This document shows, piece after piece, positions 16,562-25,124 of a DNA stretch of 64,000 nucleotides. Each line of letters begins with the position of its first letter. The stretch's first letter is position 1. The notes below the pieces were generated by a model, which saw only the letters and a program-made list of their open reading frames with translations, did no database searches and was not told where the DNA came from. Location of the stretch: positions 1-64,000 of the forward strand of contig CAYVQZ010000005.1 of the NCBI GenBank assembly GCA_964453435.1. Direction: 5' to 3'. This stretch comes from CAYVQZ01 sp964453435 (lineage in GTDB: Bacteria; Abyssobacteria; SURF-5). The position numbers were made by a program, and so were the translations under genes.

Positions 16562-18943
16562 ATGCAGGAACAGCTGTTTAGCGACTCTCGCCTCGTCTCA
16601 GAAGGGATGCCCGAGGGAGAAGCCAACCCACAGGGGCTGAGTTCCCACGTCCTCGGCGTCCTGTACCTGATTTTTTTCCTGTCGGGCATGTGTGCCTTGA
16701 TCTATGAAATCGCCTGGACCCGCCGGCTCACGCTGATTTTCGGAAACACGGTTTACTCGATCAGCACTGTTCTCGTGGCTTTCATGGGCGGGCTCGCCGG
16801 CGGAAGTTTGCTGTTCGGCAGACTAATCGACAGGAGAAAAGACCCCATAAGGATTTATGCATTGCTGGAAGTGGGTGTCGGCGTTTCGGCAATCCTCTTA
16901 CCTTTCATCCTTGCAGCTCTTACTCCTGTGTATCGGTTCCTCTATAATCTGGGTTTTGTTTCGCCATACGCCCTGAACCTCGTCAAGTTCCTGCTGTCTG
17001 CGGCTGTGTTGATAATTCCAACCACCTTAATGGGCGCCACGCTTCCGGTTCTCTCAAAGTTTGTTGTCCGGAAGCGGCATGAAACGGGCGCAAATATAGG
17101 GGCTCTGTATGCCATAAACACATTCGGCGCAGTGGCCGGTTGCTTCTTGGCTGGTTTTATTCTGCTCGGCTGGCTCGGGGTCACCAAATCCGAATACTTG
17201 GCGGTGTCAATAAATTTCCTCGTTGCCGCAGTCGCATTCGCGCTCCATCGAAGCAACGGATACGTGCCTGATATACCGGACACAACCGGGGAATCCGACG
17301 CATCGGAACACGAAAAACCGTATTCCTCCGGAACACTGAAGTGGGTCCTTCTGGTACTCGGAATTTCCGGGATGTCCGCGCTTGCATACGAAGTTCTGTG
17401 GTCTCGGATTCTCATTTTTCTTCTTGGCAGCTCCATCTATTCATTCTCTTTCATATTAATGGTATACCTTTTTGGAATCACAGCGGGAAGTTTTCTCTTT
17501 GCTCGAGTCGCCGACAATTTGAAGCGTCCCCTTCACGTGTTTGGCTGGATCGAAATATTGATTGGAATCGCCGTCTTAGCCGGGCTCATTCTTTTTCGCT
17601 GGCTCCCGTTTACGCCCTATTCGCTTCTGATCGATCCATGGAGCTACCTTGCAAAGAACCTTTTCAGCAGCTTTCTCGTGGTCCTTCCGCCCACCCTGTT
17701 GATGGGCGCTGCGTTCCCCGTTGCCGTAAGGGTGTATGCGCGCAACCTTGGCGCCATCGGCCGTCAGACGGGAATACTCTATGCAGTCAATACGGTTGGA
17801 GCAATTATCGGCTCATTTGTTTCCGGCTTCGTGCTTATTCCGGCCTTTGGTTCGAAGAACAGCATGCTTCTTCTCATTGTGACAAGCATGTTCTGCGGGT
17901 TGATTCTTTTTGCGCTCGCACGAAGGGAGAAAGAGATCGACACCATGAACTGGCTTGTCGCAGGGCTGATCGTTCTGCCGCTTGCCGGTTTTGCGATGGA
18001 AAACGATTTAATCAGAGAACTTTCGGTGAAGCCTGTCGAAGAGCGCACCAACATGGAATGGAAGGTCCTTGCGTTCGCTGAAGATGCGACGGCGGCGGTT
18101 GCCGTTGCCGAAAACAATGATGGCACGCGAATTCTGACGGTCAACGGAATACCGATGACGTACCTGGACGTGGAACCCCAACTGATGGCGCATCTCCCAC
18201 TTGCTTTGGCGAATGAGCCTGCCAACACGTTGGTTGTATGTTTCGGGATGGGGACAACATTTGTCTCCGCCAGAAGCGCCGGCATGGACGTTGATTTCGT
18301 GGAGTTGTGCCCGTTTGTCGTCGACTCATTCGAATATTATCACGACAATCCATCGGCCCTGGAGGAACCGGGCGTTGGCAAGATCATTGCTGACGGGAGA
18401 AACCATCTGCTTCTGACCCGCCGGAAGTACGATGTGATCACCATCGACCCGCCGCCTCCTCCTTACAGCGCGGGAACGGTCAATTTATATACCAAGGAAT
18501 TTTATGAACTATGCAAACAGCGATTGACTCCCGACGGGATCGTTTGTCAATGGATTCCCATGTATTCTTCCTCGGAACAACAATACCGGATGCTCCTGAG
18601 AACCTTTATGGAGGTGTTTCCCCACACGTCGGTCTGGAGCTCCCTGAACAGGACCGGCACATTTTTTATCGGCGCCCCCGAACCGCTCCGGATTGACAAA
18701 CAGTCCTTTAACGCATACTTCGCAAATCCATCGGTCAAAGATGACCTGTCTCTTTACGCAGATGAACCAATAGACGGGCAACGCGTGCTTTCCTTGCTCC
18801 TGCTGGACGAGAACGCCGCATGGTATTACGTCGAGGACACCCCCGTTATGACTGATGACCTGCCTCTTATCGAATTCCCTCTCTTTCGGACAGACCCGAC
18901 AGCCGAACTGATGCATGTCGGTCTGCTGACGTGGGGACAATGA
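16562..18943 (+). CDS. MFS-like membrane protein fused to spermidine synthase-like domain
   Basis: A 793-residue fusion. Residues about 28-230 and 255-470 are two related hydrophobic bundles (LSGMCALIYEIAWTRRLTLI and ISGMSALAYEVLWSRILIFL begin each half, showing internal duplication). Residues about 500-790 form a Rossmann methyltransferase-like polyamine synthase domain with VVCFGMGTTF, FVELCPFVV and the active-site-like YDVITIDPPPPPYSAG. Fused spermidine-synthase/transporter proteins are common in environmental bacteria, but their product is not established. The aminopropyltransferase signature (usually DGG.G in the SAM site) is altered to GMGTT, so catalytic activity is uncertain. Confidence 0.85.
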   Translation: MQEQLFSDSRLVSEGMPEGEANPQGLSSHVLGVLYLIFFLSGMCALIYEIAWTRRLTLIFGNTVYSISTVLVAFMGGLAGGSLLFGRLIDRRKDPIRIYALLEVGVGVSAILLPFILAALTPVYRFLYNLGFVSPYALNLVKFLLSAAVLIIPTTLMGATLPVLSKFVVRKRHETGANIGALYAINTFGAVAGCFLAGFILLGWLGVTKSEYLAVSINFLVAAVAFALHRSNGYVPDIPDTTGESDASEHEKPYSSGTLKWVLLVLGISGMSALAYEVLWSRILIFLLGSSIYSFSFILMVYLFGITAGSFLFARVADNLKRPLHVFGWIEILIGIAVLAGLILFRWLPFTPYSLLIDPWSYLAKNLFSSFLVVLPPTLLMGAAFPVAVRVYARNLGAIGRQTGILYAVNTVGAIIGSFVSGFVLIPAFGSKNSMLLLIVTSMFCGLILFALARREKEIDTMNWLVAGLIVLPLAGFAMENDLIRELSVKPVEERTNMEWKVLAFAEDATAAVAVAENNDGTRILTVNGIPMTYLDVEPQLMAHLPLALANEPANTLVVCFGMGTTFVSARSAGMDVDFVELCPFVVDSFEYYHDNPSALEEPGVGKIIADGRNHLLLTRRKYDVITIDPPPPPYSAGTVNLYTKEFYELCKQRLTPDGIVCQWIPMYSSSEQQYRMLLRTFMEVFPHTSVWSSLNRTGTFFIGAPEPLRIDKQSFNAYFANPSVKDDLSLYADEPIDGQRVLSLLLLDENAAWYYVEDTPVMTDDLPLIEFPLFRTDPTAELMHVGLLTWGQ

Positions 18944-19108
18944 AGGAGTTGCTCTGTTCACAGGTTCACTCCAACCCTCTTTCTGTCTTCTCCATTTGCG
19001 CCTCGCAATCCGCCTGAACGAATGCAAGAAAAGAATGGGCGGTGAGTTCACAAGAAGGGAAAAATCTGGCGCGTTGCGTCCGGCAAGCTTTTGCCGAATA
19101 CGTTTGTA

Positions 19109-19879
19109 TCAGCCGAGATTTTCGGATTCGTTATTGAAATCAGAGGGTTCGACCCGCAAAAGCCAGCCGTCACTCCGCGGCCTGTCCCGGAGCAGGTTCA
19201 CATCAGCGAGCGCCTGTTGATTCACCTCGATGACTTTGCCGCTGAAAGGAGCCCTCAGATTGAAAACCCTCATGTTTGCGTTTGTCACGGCGCCAAAAGG
19301 GAAGCCCTGAGAGAGATGGTCCCCCACCTTGGAGAGTTCTATGCTGAGAGGTTCTCCGACGGTGGCGAGAAAAGCCGGTTCTACGCCGAAATATACTGTT
19401 CCATCGGACAAGATTCGGGCATAGGTCTGATTGAAAAAGCTGCGACAATCGTCTCCTTCGCCAGCGACAACTTCGCCGGGCGCCCGTGCGGCGGAGGCCG
19501 CTTCAAGGCTGGCAGCATTTTTTACGACGCTACGGAGTTCTTCCTTCGTAAATGGTTTAGCGATGTAATCAAAGGCTCCCTTTCGCAACGCCTGCAATGC
19601 GGTTCGCATTGTCGCGTAGCCCGTAATCATTATGATTCGCGCATCGCGGTCTATTTGCCGAATACGGTCGATGAATTGCAGCCCGTCAATGCCGGGCATC
19701 ATCAAGTCGGTCACGATAACTTCGTATTGGCTTCTCCTCATGAGAGCAAGGCCTTCCTCGGCAGAAAAGGCCGTATCAACCTCGAATTCATGCTCCTCGT
19801 CCGGCTTGAGCACCTTTTTGACACTCTGCAGGATTACTTCTTCATCATCAACGACAAGCACCTTTACACGATCCGCCAT
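19109..19879 (-). CDS. Response regulator: receiver domain fused to GcvH-like domain
   Basis: A 256-residue fusion. Residues 5-122 are a CheY-type receiver with acidic pair D11/D12, phospho-acceptor D58 (VTDLMMPG), T86 and K108. After a linker, residues about 145-246 match glycine cleavage H protein: VGEPLSIELSKVGDHLSQG and SGKVIEVNQQALADVNLLRD, ending DGWLLRVEPS. In true GcvH the loop between strands carries the lipoylated Lys (ESVKA). Here the equivalent stretch is VTNANMRVF, with no Lys, so lipoylation is not expected. No DNA-binding domain is present. Last gene of an operon with the haem-motif kinase (18-base gap, GGAGG ribosome-binding site). Confidence 0.85.
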   Translation of the reverse strand: MADRVKVLVVDDEEVILQSVKKVLKPDEEHEFEVDTAFSAEEGLALMRRSQYEVIVTDLMMPGIDGLQFIDRIRQIDRDARIIMITGYATMRTALQALRKGAFDYIAKPFTKEELRSVVKNAASLEAASAARAPGEVVAGEGDDCRSFFNQTYARILSDGTVYFGVEPAFLATVGEPLSIELSKVGDHLSQGFPFGAVTNANMRVFNLRAPFSGKVIEVNQQALADVNLLRDRPRSDGWLLRVEPSDFNNESENLG

Positions 19880-19897
19880 CTTCGAATTACCTCCGGT

Positions 19898-21418
19898 TCA
19901 TCTCTTGTTTGCCGGGGCAGCCACGGTTTTGCTCTGAGGCATGATTATTCGAAATGTGGTTCCTTCGCCTTTGCCGGATGACACCTCCAGCCGTCCGCCA
20001 TGCTGATTAATTATATTCCAACTCACAGCGAGCCCGATGCCCATGGATTTTCCGCCTTTCGTAGAGAAGAAGGGTTCAAAAATGCGCCCGATATTCTCTT
20101 CGGGTATTCCCGGTCCGGTATCGCGGATGGCAACCTCGACCTCTCTCGTCTCCGGCGTCCGGCCGGAGGAGATGTAGATTTTGCCCCCATCCGGCATGGC
20201 CTCGGAAGCGTTTACCAGAATGTCCAATATCACCTGCTCAAGCTGTATGGGGTCCGCCACCACCGTCGGCAGATTCCGCTCCAAGTCTGTCTCGACGGCG
20301 ATATTGCGGAAAATGGCCTGTTTGGTGACAAACTCCAAGGTGCGAATAATGATCTCGTTCATGTTCACCGGCTGAAAATCAGGCTTGTCCTGCCGCGAAA
20401 AATCGAGCAATTGACGCACGATCTGCCGGCACCGAATCGCCTGCCGCTGAATAACCTCATAGTCCGAACGGCGAGGGTCGCCGGGATTGGAGGTTTCAAT
20501 GAGGTCTTCGGCGAATGTGAGGATGCCGGTCAGCGGGTTGTTGATTTCATGCGCGACCGATGCCGAAAGTTTCCCGATTGAGGCCAGCTTTTCAACGATT
20601 ATCAATTGCCTCTGGCTGGAGAGCAGCTTTTCCTGCATCTTGTTGAACTCATGGGCCAGTGCTCCCAGCTCGGCCTCGCCGACGGGTATCACATGCCCTA
20701 TTTCGCCGTCCGCCACGCGTCGTGTCCCGCGCAATAAATCCTTCACGGGGTTCGATATCCATTGTCGGACGAGAAATAGGACAATCAACGAGGTCACCAT
20801 GGCCATGACCACGGACAGGCCGATAAGCCGGATGTATGAACGTTTGAGCAATGAACTGATGGCTGCGTATGAAACATCCATCTGCATGATTCCGAGCACC
20901 GTCTCATCCTGCGAATGAGCATGACATGCGCTGTTGTAACACTCCGGCGCATTGTATATAGGCAGGGAAACCCTGGCGATTTTTGCTTCCTCAACTATTC
21001 GAAGGCCCGCCTCTTCCGGCAGCATCTCGAGGGGCCTGGCAATCGGTGATTGATGACATCCGGAACAGCGCGCATCATCCAGGGAAACCCTCTCCTCCAG
21101 GGAGGAGCCGCTGCTGTACACCGGCTCGCCCTCATGTGTCACCAAGGTTACCGCCTCTATGTCCTGTTCGGCGGCGATTTGTTGGATCGCCGATTTGATT
21201 TCCTCACGGCGGTTCTCGAGCATACTGAAGCGCAGTATCCGTTCCAGCGACCGGCACATATTCAATGAACTGTGAATGAAGGTTTCCATCGCTTCATTGC
21301 GTTGGCTCATCAAGCTGAGAACCGCGAAAGCGCCCGTGGAAAGCAAAATCAGTCCGGCAATCATGATGGCCAGCCGCACACCGATTCCAATACGTTTTTT
21401 TGCCCGCAACAGTTCCAT
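19898..21418 (-). CDS. Sensor histidine kinase with periplasmic haem-binding motifs
   Basis: A 506-residue membrane kinase. TM1 spans about 14-35 and TM2 about 197-217. The periplasmic sensor between them has CSGCH at 118-122, a canonical CXXCH haem c motif, and CYNSACH at 160-166, a CX4CH motif of the kind also used in multihaem cytochromes of sulfate reducers. A HAMP domain (about 218-270), a HisKA dimerisation helix with H290 (SASVAHEINNPLTG), and an HATPase domain with N, G1 (RDTGPGIPEENIGRIFEPFF) and G2 boxes follow. It probably senses redox state or a gas through covalent haem and phosphorylates the receiver-GcvH protein downstream. AGGAG precedes the start and overlaps the stop of the upstream kinase-fold gene. 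Confidence 0.87.
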   Translation of the reverse strand: MELLRAKKRIGIGVRLAIMIAGLILLSTGAFAVLSLMSQRNEAMETFIHSSLNMCRSLERILRFSMLENRREEIKSAIQQIAAEQDIEAVTLVTHEGEPVYSSGSSLEERVSLDDARCSGCHQSPIARPLEMLPEEAGLRIVEEAKIARVSLPIYNAPECYNSACHAHSQDETVLGIMQMDVSYAAISSLLKRSYIRLIGLSVVMAMVTSLIVLFLVRQWISNPVKDLLRGTRRVADGEIGHVIPVGEAELGALAHEFNKMQEKLLSSQRQLIIVEKLASIGKLSASVAHEINNPLTGILTFAEDLIETSNPGDPRRSDYEVIQRQAIRCRQIVRQLLDFSRQDKPDFQPVNMNEIIIRTLEFVTKQAIFRNIAVETDLERNLPTVVADPIQLEQVILDILVNASEAMPDGGKIYISSGRTPETREVEVAIRDTGPGIPEENIGRIFEPFFSTKGGKSMGIGLAVSWNIINQHGGRLEVSSGKGEGTTFRIIMPQSKTVAAPANKR

Positions 21419-21428
21419 TCGGCGGCTC

Positions 21429-22400
21429 CTAATGCGGTTTCGGCAGTTCAGCGAACGCTTCCCGCATGTCGGCGACGACTTGATCGGCGGATTCGTAGAA
21501 ACGAGTTGTGTTTATTGCAAAATGCAGGAGGATATCGTTCAGATGACGTGGGATGTAAGGAAAGAGCTTTCGCAAATTCATGATACGATGTTCAAAGAAG
21601 GCCGAGGCGTCCGCCGGTCGCAATTGCCGCTTCACCGCATCCGGAAATTCTGGTGATTGAACCACCTCGCGAAACGTGCGCATCCCCATTCCCACACAGA
21701 ATTGCAACACATTTCCGAGGCTCCAAATGTCGAAGTCGGAAAAATCCTGGGTCAGGTCGAAGTCGATCCATCGAAAATCGCCACTGTTATGGTCAATTAA
21801 AATGTGGTCATTCCGAATATCACCGTGGCAGAGGCCATGGTCGTGCAGCAGTTGGATGGCCTCGAAGCAATCGATCAGCTTTAAAAAAATCCGGGGAAAG
21901 GCCACTTTGAAGTACTCCTCGTGAGACAGATTCATTTCGAGTATGTAATTATACAGGCTTTTCCCCCTGATATAGTCGATGGCCCGGACTTCGTTTCCCT
22001 TCCGATCGAAAAGGGCATATCCCTGCATAAAATTGGGGTGTCCACGAACGAGCCTGAGCACCTCGCTTTCCTTGCGCGGTTTCCTGTAGCACCGAATCCG
22101 GAGCGGTCCCACACGAACCAGAAACTCCTCGTAATAGACAAGTTTTATAATGAGTCGCGCTCCGCTTTCAAGTGCAACCGCTTTCTTGACCCAGTATTTC
22201 GGCTCGTCACTCAGGCCGAACCGCGATTCGTAAACATTTCCCGTGATCAGGAAGTGGTGGCCGTCCAGTTCCAACACTTGCCCCCGGTGAATGTTCATAA
22301 ACTCGGTGGTATCCGTGACAAGCTCGAGCCTGCCCGGAATGGGGATATTGGAAACTTGCAGGATGCGTTGATTTAGCCAGGAAGGGTTTTGGTCGCTCAT
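21429..22400 (-). CDS. Protein-kinase-fold protein
   Basis: A 323-residue protein. After a roughly 70-residue N-terminal region it shows an atypical eukaryotic-like kinase fold: K86 (RLIIKLVYY) as candidate ATP-binding Lys, E111 or E113 for the helix C Glu, CHGDIRNDHIL at 191-201 for the catalytic loop (D194, N197), and IDFDL at 212-216, where the usual DFG is DFD. The glycine-rich loop is weak. No membrane segment. It may phosphorylate Ser/Thr or a small molecule. It is the first gene of a three-gene operon with the haem-motif histidine kinase and the receiver-GcvH protein; its TAG lies inside the ribosome-binding site of the histidine kinase, implying coupled translation. Confidence 0.75.
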   Translation of the reverse strand: MSDQNPSWLNQRILQVSNIPIPGRLELVTDTTEFMNIHRGQVLELDGHHFLITGNVYESRFGLSDEPKYWVKKAVALESGARLIIKLVYYEEFLVRVGPLRIRCYRKPRKESEVLRLVRGHPNFMQGYALFDRKGNEVRAIDYIRGKSLYNYILEMNLSHEEYFKVAFPRIFLKLIDCFEAIQLLHDHGLCHGDIRNDHILIDHNSGDFRWIDFDLTQDFSDFDIWSLGNVLQFCVGMGMRTFREVVQSPEFPDAVKRQLRPADASAFFEHRIMNLRKLFPYIPRHLNDILLHFAINTTRFYESADQVVADMREAFAELPKPH

Positions 22401-22590
22401 TGCGTTTCAAAAAAAGTCGGAGATTCGTTCCAGAATAAACACCTTTGTTGTAATTATAGCATATTCGCAAACCCGCCGTCGAAGGGGCGGGGACAGCGCG
22501 CAGCGGTAATCAGGGGGGTATTTTCTGACGAGCTTCCTGCACGAGGTCTCTCAGTGTGTCCCGCGATTCATGGTAAAGGTTGTTCGCTTC

Positions 22591-22643
22591 GGGGACAGTC
22601 CCGATTCTACGGCACTTCGTGCCCGTAAATCTGGGACAGTCCC
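22591..22643. repeat. Palindromic dispersed repeat in intergenic region
   Basis: Within the gene-free stretch 22401-22743, the 11-base palindrome GGGACAGTCCC occurs twice (22592-22602 and 22633-22643), flanking a small perfect hairpin GGCAC-TTC-GTGCC (22611-22623). Bases 22595-22611 recur at 49-65. The arrangement resembles a REP-type unit. It sits between the dsrMKJOP terminator and the kinase/sensor operon. Confidence 0.5.
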
Positions 22644-22743
22644 CTGCGCTTGGTAATTATCGGGCAGTCGCACAGTCGCGCTGTGCTGGCGCTTCGGCGA
22701 CATGAGCAATCGTGAAACAGATTACCTTTGCCGGGTTTGAGAC

Positions 22744-22782
22744 AAAAAAACTCCCTGTCTCGTCATGGGACGAGACAGGGAG
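22744..22782 (-). terminator. Rho-independent terminator of the dsrMKJOP operon
   Basis: A perfect 14-bp stem (22751-22764 paired with 22769-22782) with a 4-base loop is followed, in the leftward direction, by seven T residues (22750-22744 on the complement). It lies 23 bases beyond the dsrP stop. This is the end of the sulfate-respiration island transcription unit. Confidence 0.93.
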
Positions 22783-22805
22783 GCGAATTCGCGGATGATT
22801 TGGCG

Positions 22806-23963
22806 CTAAGCCACCGCTTCCTCCTTCACGGAAATGGCTATTTTATAGAGGACCGTGAGGATCAGCAGTCCCACCGCCCAGATGCCGGCTGTCACCCCGA
22901 TTTCCGGGGCTGTAGGATGGTACTCAACCACTTTCTCGAGCGGGTTCGGTATGAATCCCCCGATTACGAGGCCGATTCCCTTCTCGATCCAGAGCGAAAT
23001 GAAGACAGCCGCACAGCACAGGGCCAAAACGGCCTCGTTTCTGCGAGCCGCAGGGATGACAAGGACGGCCGCGCTGATTATCGCGAGCACTGCCGAAACG
23101 CGCATCCACGACACCAGGTTCCCGTGGCCCTCCAGACCGAAATACAGGTACTCGAGTCCGTGCATGTGGCCGGGCACCTGGCTGTAGTATGCAGTGAAGA
23201 ACTCGAGTCCGACGAAGAAAATGCTTACCAGCAACGCATACGTGACGATGCGCCCCAGGTTCTGAATGGCTTCTCTGCCGGGGTCAAAGTTGCTGACCCT
23301 CCGCACGAACAGGCATAGCAACACGAGCAGAGCCGGTCCTGCGGCAAATGCCGACCCCAAGAAGCGAACCGCCAGGATTGCGGTCAGCCAGAGGTGCCTG
23401 CCCGGCAAGCCGGCGTATAAGAACGCCGTCACCGTATGGATGCTGACTGCCCACGGAATGGAAAGATAAATAAGGGGCTTTACCCATTTCGGCGGTGGAA
23501 CCGTTTTCCGCTCCGAGTGGAGTACGGTCCATCCGATTATAATATTCAAGGCGATATATCCGCTAAGAACGATGAAATCGTAGAACATGATGGAATTGGG
23601 GGTCGGATACAGGATGAGGTTGAACATCCGAGCCGGATACCCCAAATCGGCGGGCACAAACATCAGGCACATCGCGACGGCTGACACCGCGAGGAACTCG
23701 CCCAGCACGGTAATTTTGCCGAACGCCTTGTAGTTATGGAGGTAATACGGCAAGACGACCATGACGGCCGAAGCCGCAACTCCAACCAGGAACGTAAACT
23801 GGGCAATGTACAAACCCCACGATATGTCTCTGCCCATACCGGTTGCTCCCAAACCGTAATTCAATTGGTACAGGTAGCAGCCGGAACCTATTCCGGTTAT
23901 GATCAACAGAAATGTTAGCCACGCATAGTATCTCTTGCTTCCGGTCAGCGCCTTCTCTATCAT
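22806..23963 (-). CDS. dsrP: DsrP, NrfD-like integral membrane subunit of DsrMKJOP
   Basis: A 385-residue protein of the NrfD/PsrC family with about ten transmembrane helices (for example ISWGLYIAQFTFLVGVAASA and FLGSAFAAGPALLVLLCLFV). It is the quinone-interacting membrane anchor of the DsrMKJOP complex and partners DsrO and DsrJ on the periplasmic side. It is the last gene of the operon; its ATG is 7 bases after the dsrO stop, preceded by TGAGGT, and a strong terminator follows. Length and position are as usual for dsrP. Confidence 0.93.
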   Translation of the reverse strand: MIEKALTGSKRYYAWLTFLLIITGIGSGCYLYQLNYGLGATGMGRDISWGLYIAQFTFLVGVAASAVMVVLPYYLHNYKAFGKITVLGEFLAVSAVAMCLMFVPADLGYPARMFNLILYPTPNSIMFYDFIVLSGYIALNIIIGWTVLHSERKTVPPPKWVKPLIYLSIPWAVSIHTVTAFLYAGLPGRHLWLTAILAVRFLGSAFAAGPALLVLLCLFVRRVSNFDPGREAIQNLGRIVTYALLVSIFFVGLEFFTAYYSQVPGHMHGLEYLYFGLEGHGNLVSWMRVSAVLAIISAAVLVIPAARRNEAVLALCCAAVFISLWIEKGIGLVIGGFIPNPLEKVVEYHPTAPEIGVTAGIWAVGLLILTVLYKIAISVKEEAVA

Positions 23964-23970
23964 AGCTACC

Positions 23971-24741
23971 TCACATGATGTAATAAACCTGCGGTCTGGT
24001 GCCCAGTTCAGGTTTTCGCCGAATCGTAAAGTGGGAACGAAGGATTGCTCTCACCTCGGAGTCAGGGTCTTCAAGGTCGCCGAAAATGAGGGCTTTCTCC
24101 TTGCACGCTTCCACACATGCGGGAAGCAGCCCTTCGGCCAGTCTCTCGGAGCAGAAATTGCACTTCTCGACGACTCCCTTGCTTCTCGTCGGGAAATCCG
24201 GATTCACCTCGTCGATGTGCGAACGCGGGTCTCTCCAGTTGAAACTTCTGGAGCCGTACGGGCACGCCGCCATGCAGCATCTGCATCCGATACACCGATG
24301 GAAATCCATCATGACTATTCCGTCCGACTTCCTCTTGAAAGTCGCCTGCACCGGGCACACCCTCACGCAAGGCGGATTGTCACAATGGTTGCACAGCACC
24401 ATGAGCTGTTTGTGCTCGAGGGCTTTCTCGAGATATTCATGTCCCTGTCCGGGAAATGAGTGCTCATAATCCTCATGCCAAATCCATTTGATTTCATCCT
24501 TCGGATTGCCGAAATCCGGTACGTTATGCGTGCTGTGACATGCTTTGACGCACTCGTTGCAGTCGTCCTTGCACTTTCTGATATCGACGACCATGGCCCA
24601 TCGTTTTCCCACCAAAGCTTCCGGATTCGGCAAGACCCGTGGCCGCTCCTCGCCGGCAATGGCCTCGATGACAGGCTTTGCTCCCAGGCCAAGCAGGCAA
24701 AGCCCGGATATTTTCAGGAAGTTTCTTCTGCCGCTATCCAT
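23971..24741 (-). CDS. dsrO: DsrO, periplasmic 4Fe-4S ferredoxin subunit
   Basis: A 256-residue protein with a Tat signal peptide (GRRNFLKISGLCLLGLGAKP, twin Arg near the start). The mature part has cysteine clusters of the HybA/PsrB type: CKDDCNECVKAC, CNHCDNPPCVRVCPVQA, CIGCRCCMAACPYG and CNFCSERLAEGLLPACVEAC, enough for four 4Fe-4S clusters. It carries electrons between DsrJ/DsrP and the periplasmic side of the complex. The ATG at 24741 overlaps the dsrJ stop (TGATG) and has AAGGAG upstream, preferable to the TTG one codon before. Confidence 0.93.
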   Translation of the reverse strand: MDSGRRNFLKISGLCLLGLGAKPVIEAIAGEERPRVLPNPEALVGKRWAMVVDIRKCKDDCNECVKACHSTHNVPDFGNPKDEIKWIWHEDYEHSFPGQGHEYLEKALEHKQLMVLCNHCDNPPCVRVCPVQATFKRKSDGIVMMDFHRCIGCRCCMAACPYGSRSFNWRDPRSHIDEVNPDFPTRSKGVVEKCNFCSERLAEGLLPACVEACKEKALIFGDLEDPDSEVRAILRSHFTIRRKPELGTRPQVYYIM

Positions 24742-25124
24742 CAATTGTTCTCCTTCGGCTCAATGTGGCAATCCCAACAATAAGGATACACTCCCGCGTA
24801 ATTGTGGCATTCGTCGCAGAATTCCGCCTTATTCGGGTGACACTGCATGCACGCATTGGAAAGACTGATTGGATGCTCTTTCCCATTGAAGCCGACATAA
24901 ATTCTGTTGCCCTCGCGAACCACCAGGTCTCTCCACTCGTTGAGCATAGCCATGTGGGAATTTCTCATGTAGTCCGCGGGCGCCACACACTCGGTCTCCT
25001 CGGTATCGATTTTCGGGTCGGGCGCCGGCGCCGCTTCCCCCTTGGCTATGTTGGACCACACAGGGAAAGTGACGAGACCGAGGAAGACAACCACTCCGGC
25101 CGTGATTTTTCCGGCGTCATACAT
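24741..25124 (-). CDS. dsrJ: DsrJ, membrane-anchored trihaem cytochrome c
   Basis: A 127-residue protein with an uncleaved N-terminal membrane anchor (about 7-26) and three CXXCH haem-binding motifs: CMQCH 92-96, CDECH 103-107 and CWDCH 116-120. C46 (ECVAPADYMRNSHM) corresponds to the conserved Cys proposed as an unusual axial haem ligand in DsrJ. Periplasmic redox subunit of DsrMKJOP. Its ATG overlaps the end of dsrK by 8 bases, and its stop overlaps the dsrO start by one base, so the three are translationally coupled. Confidence 0.95.
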   Translation of the reverse strand: MYDAGKITAGVVVFLGLVTFPVWSNIAKGEAAPAPDPKIDTEETECVAPADYMRNSHMAMLNEWRDLVVREGNRIYVGFNGKEHPISLSNACMQCHPNKAEFCDECHNYAGVYPYCWDCHIEPKENN

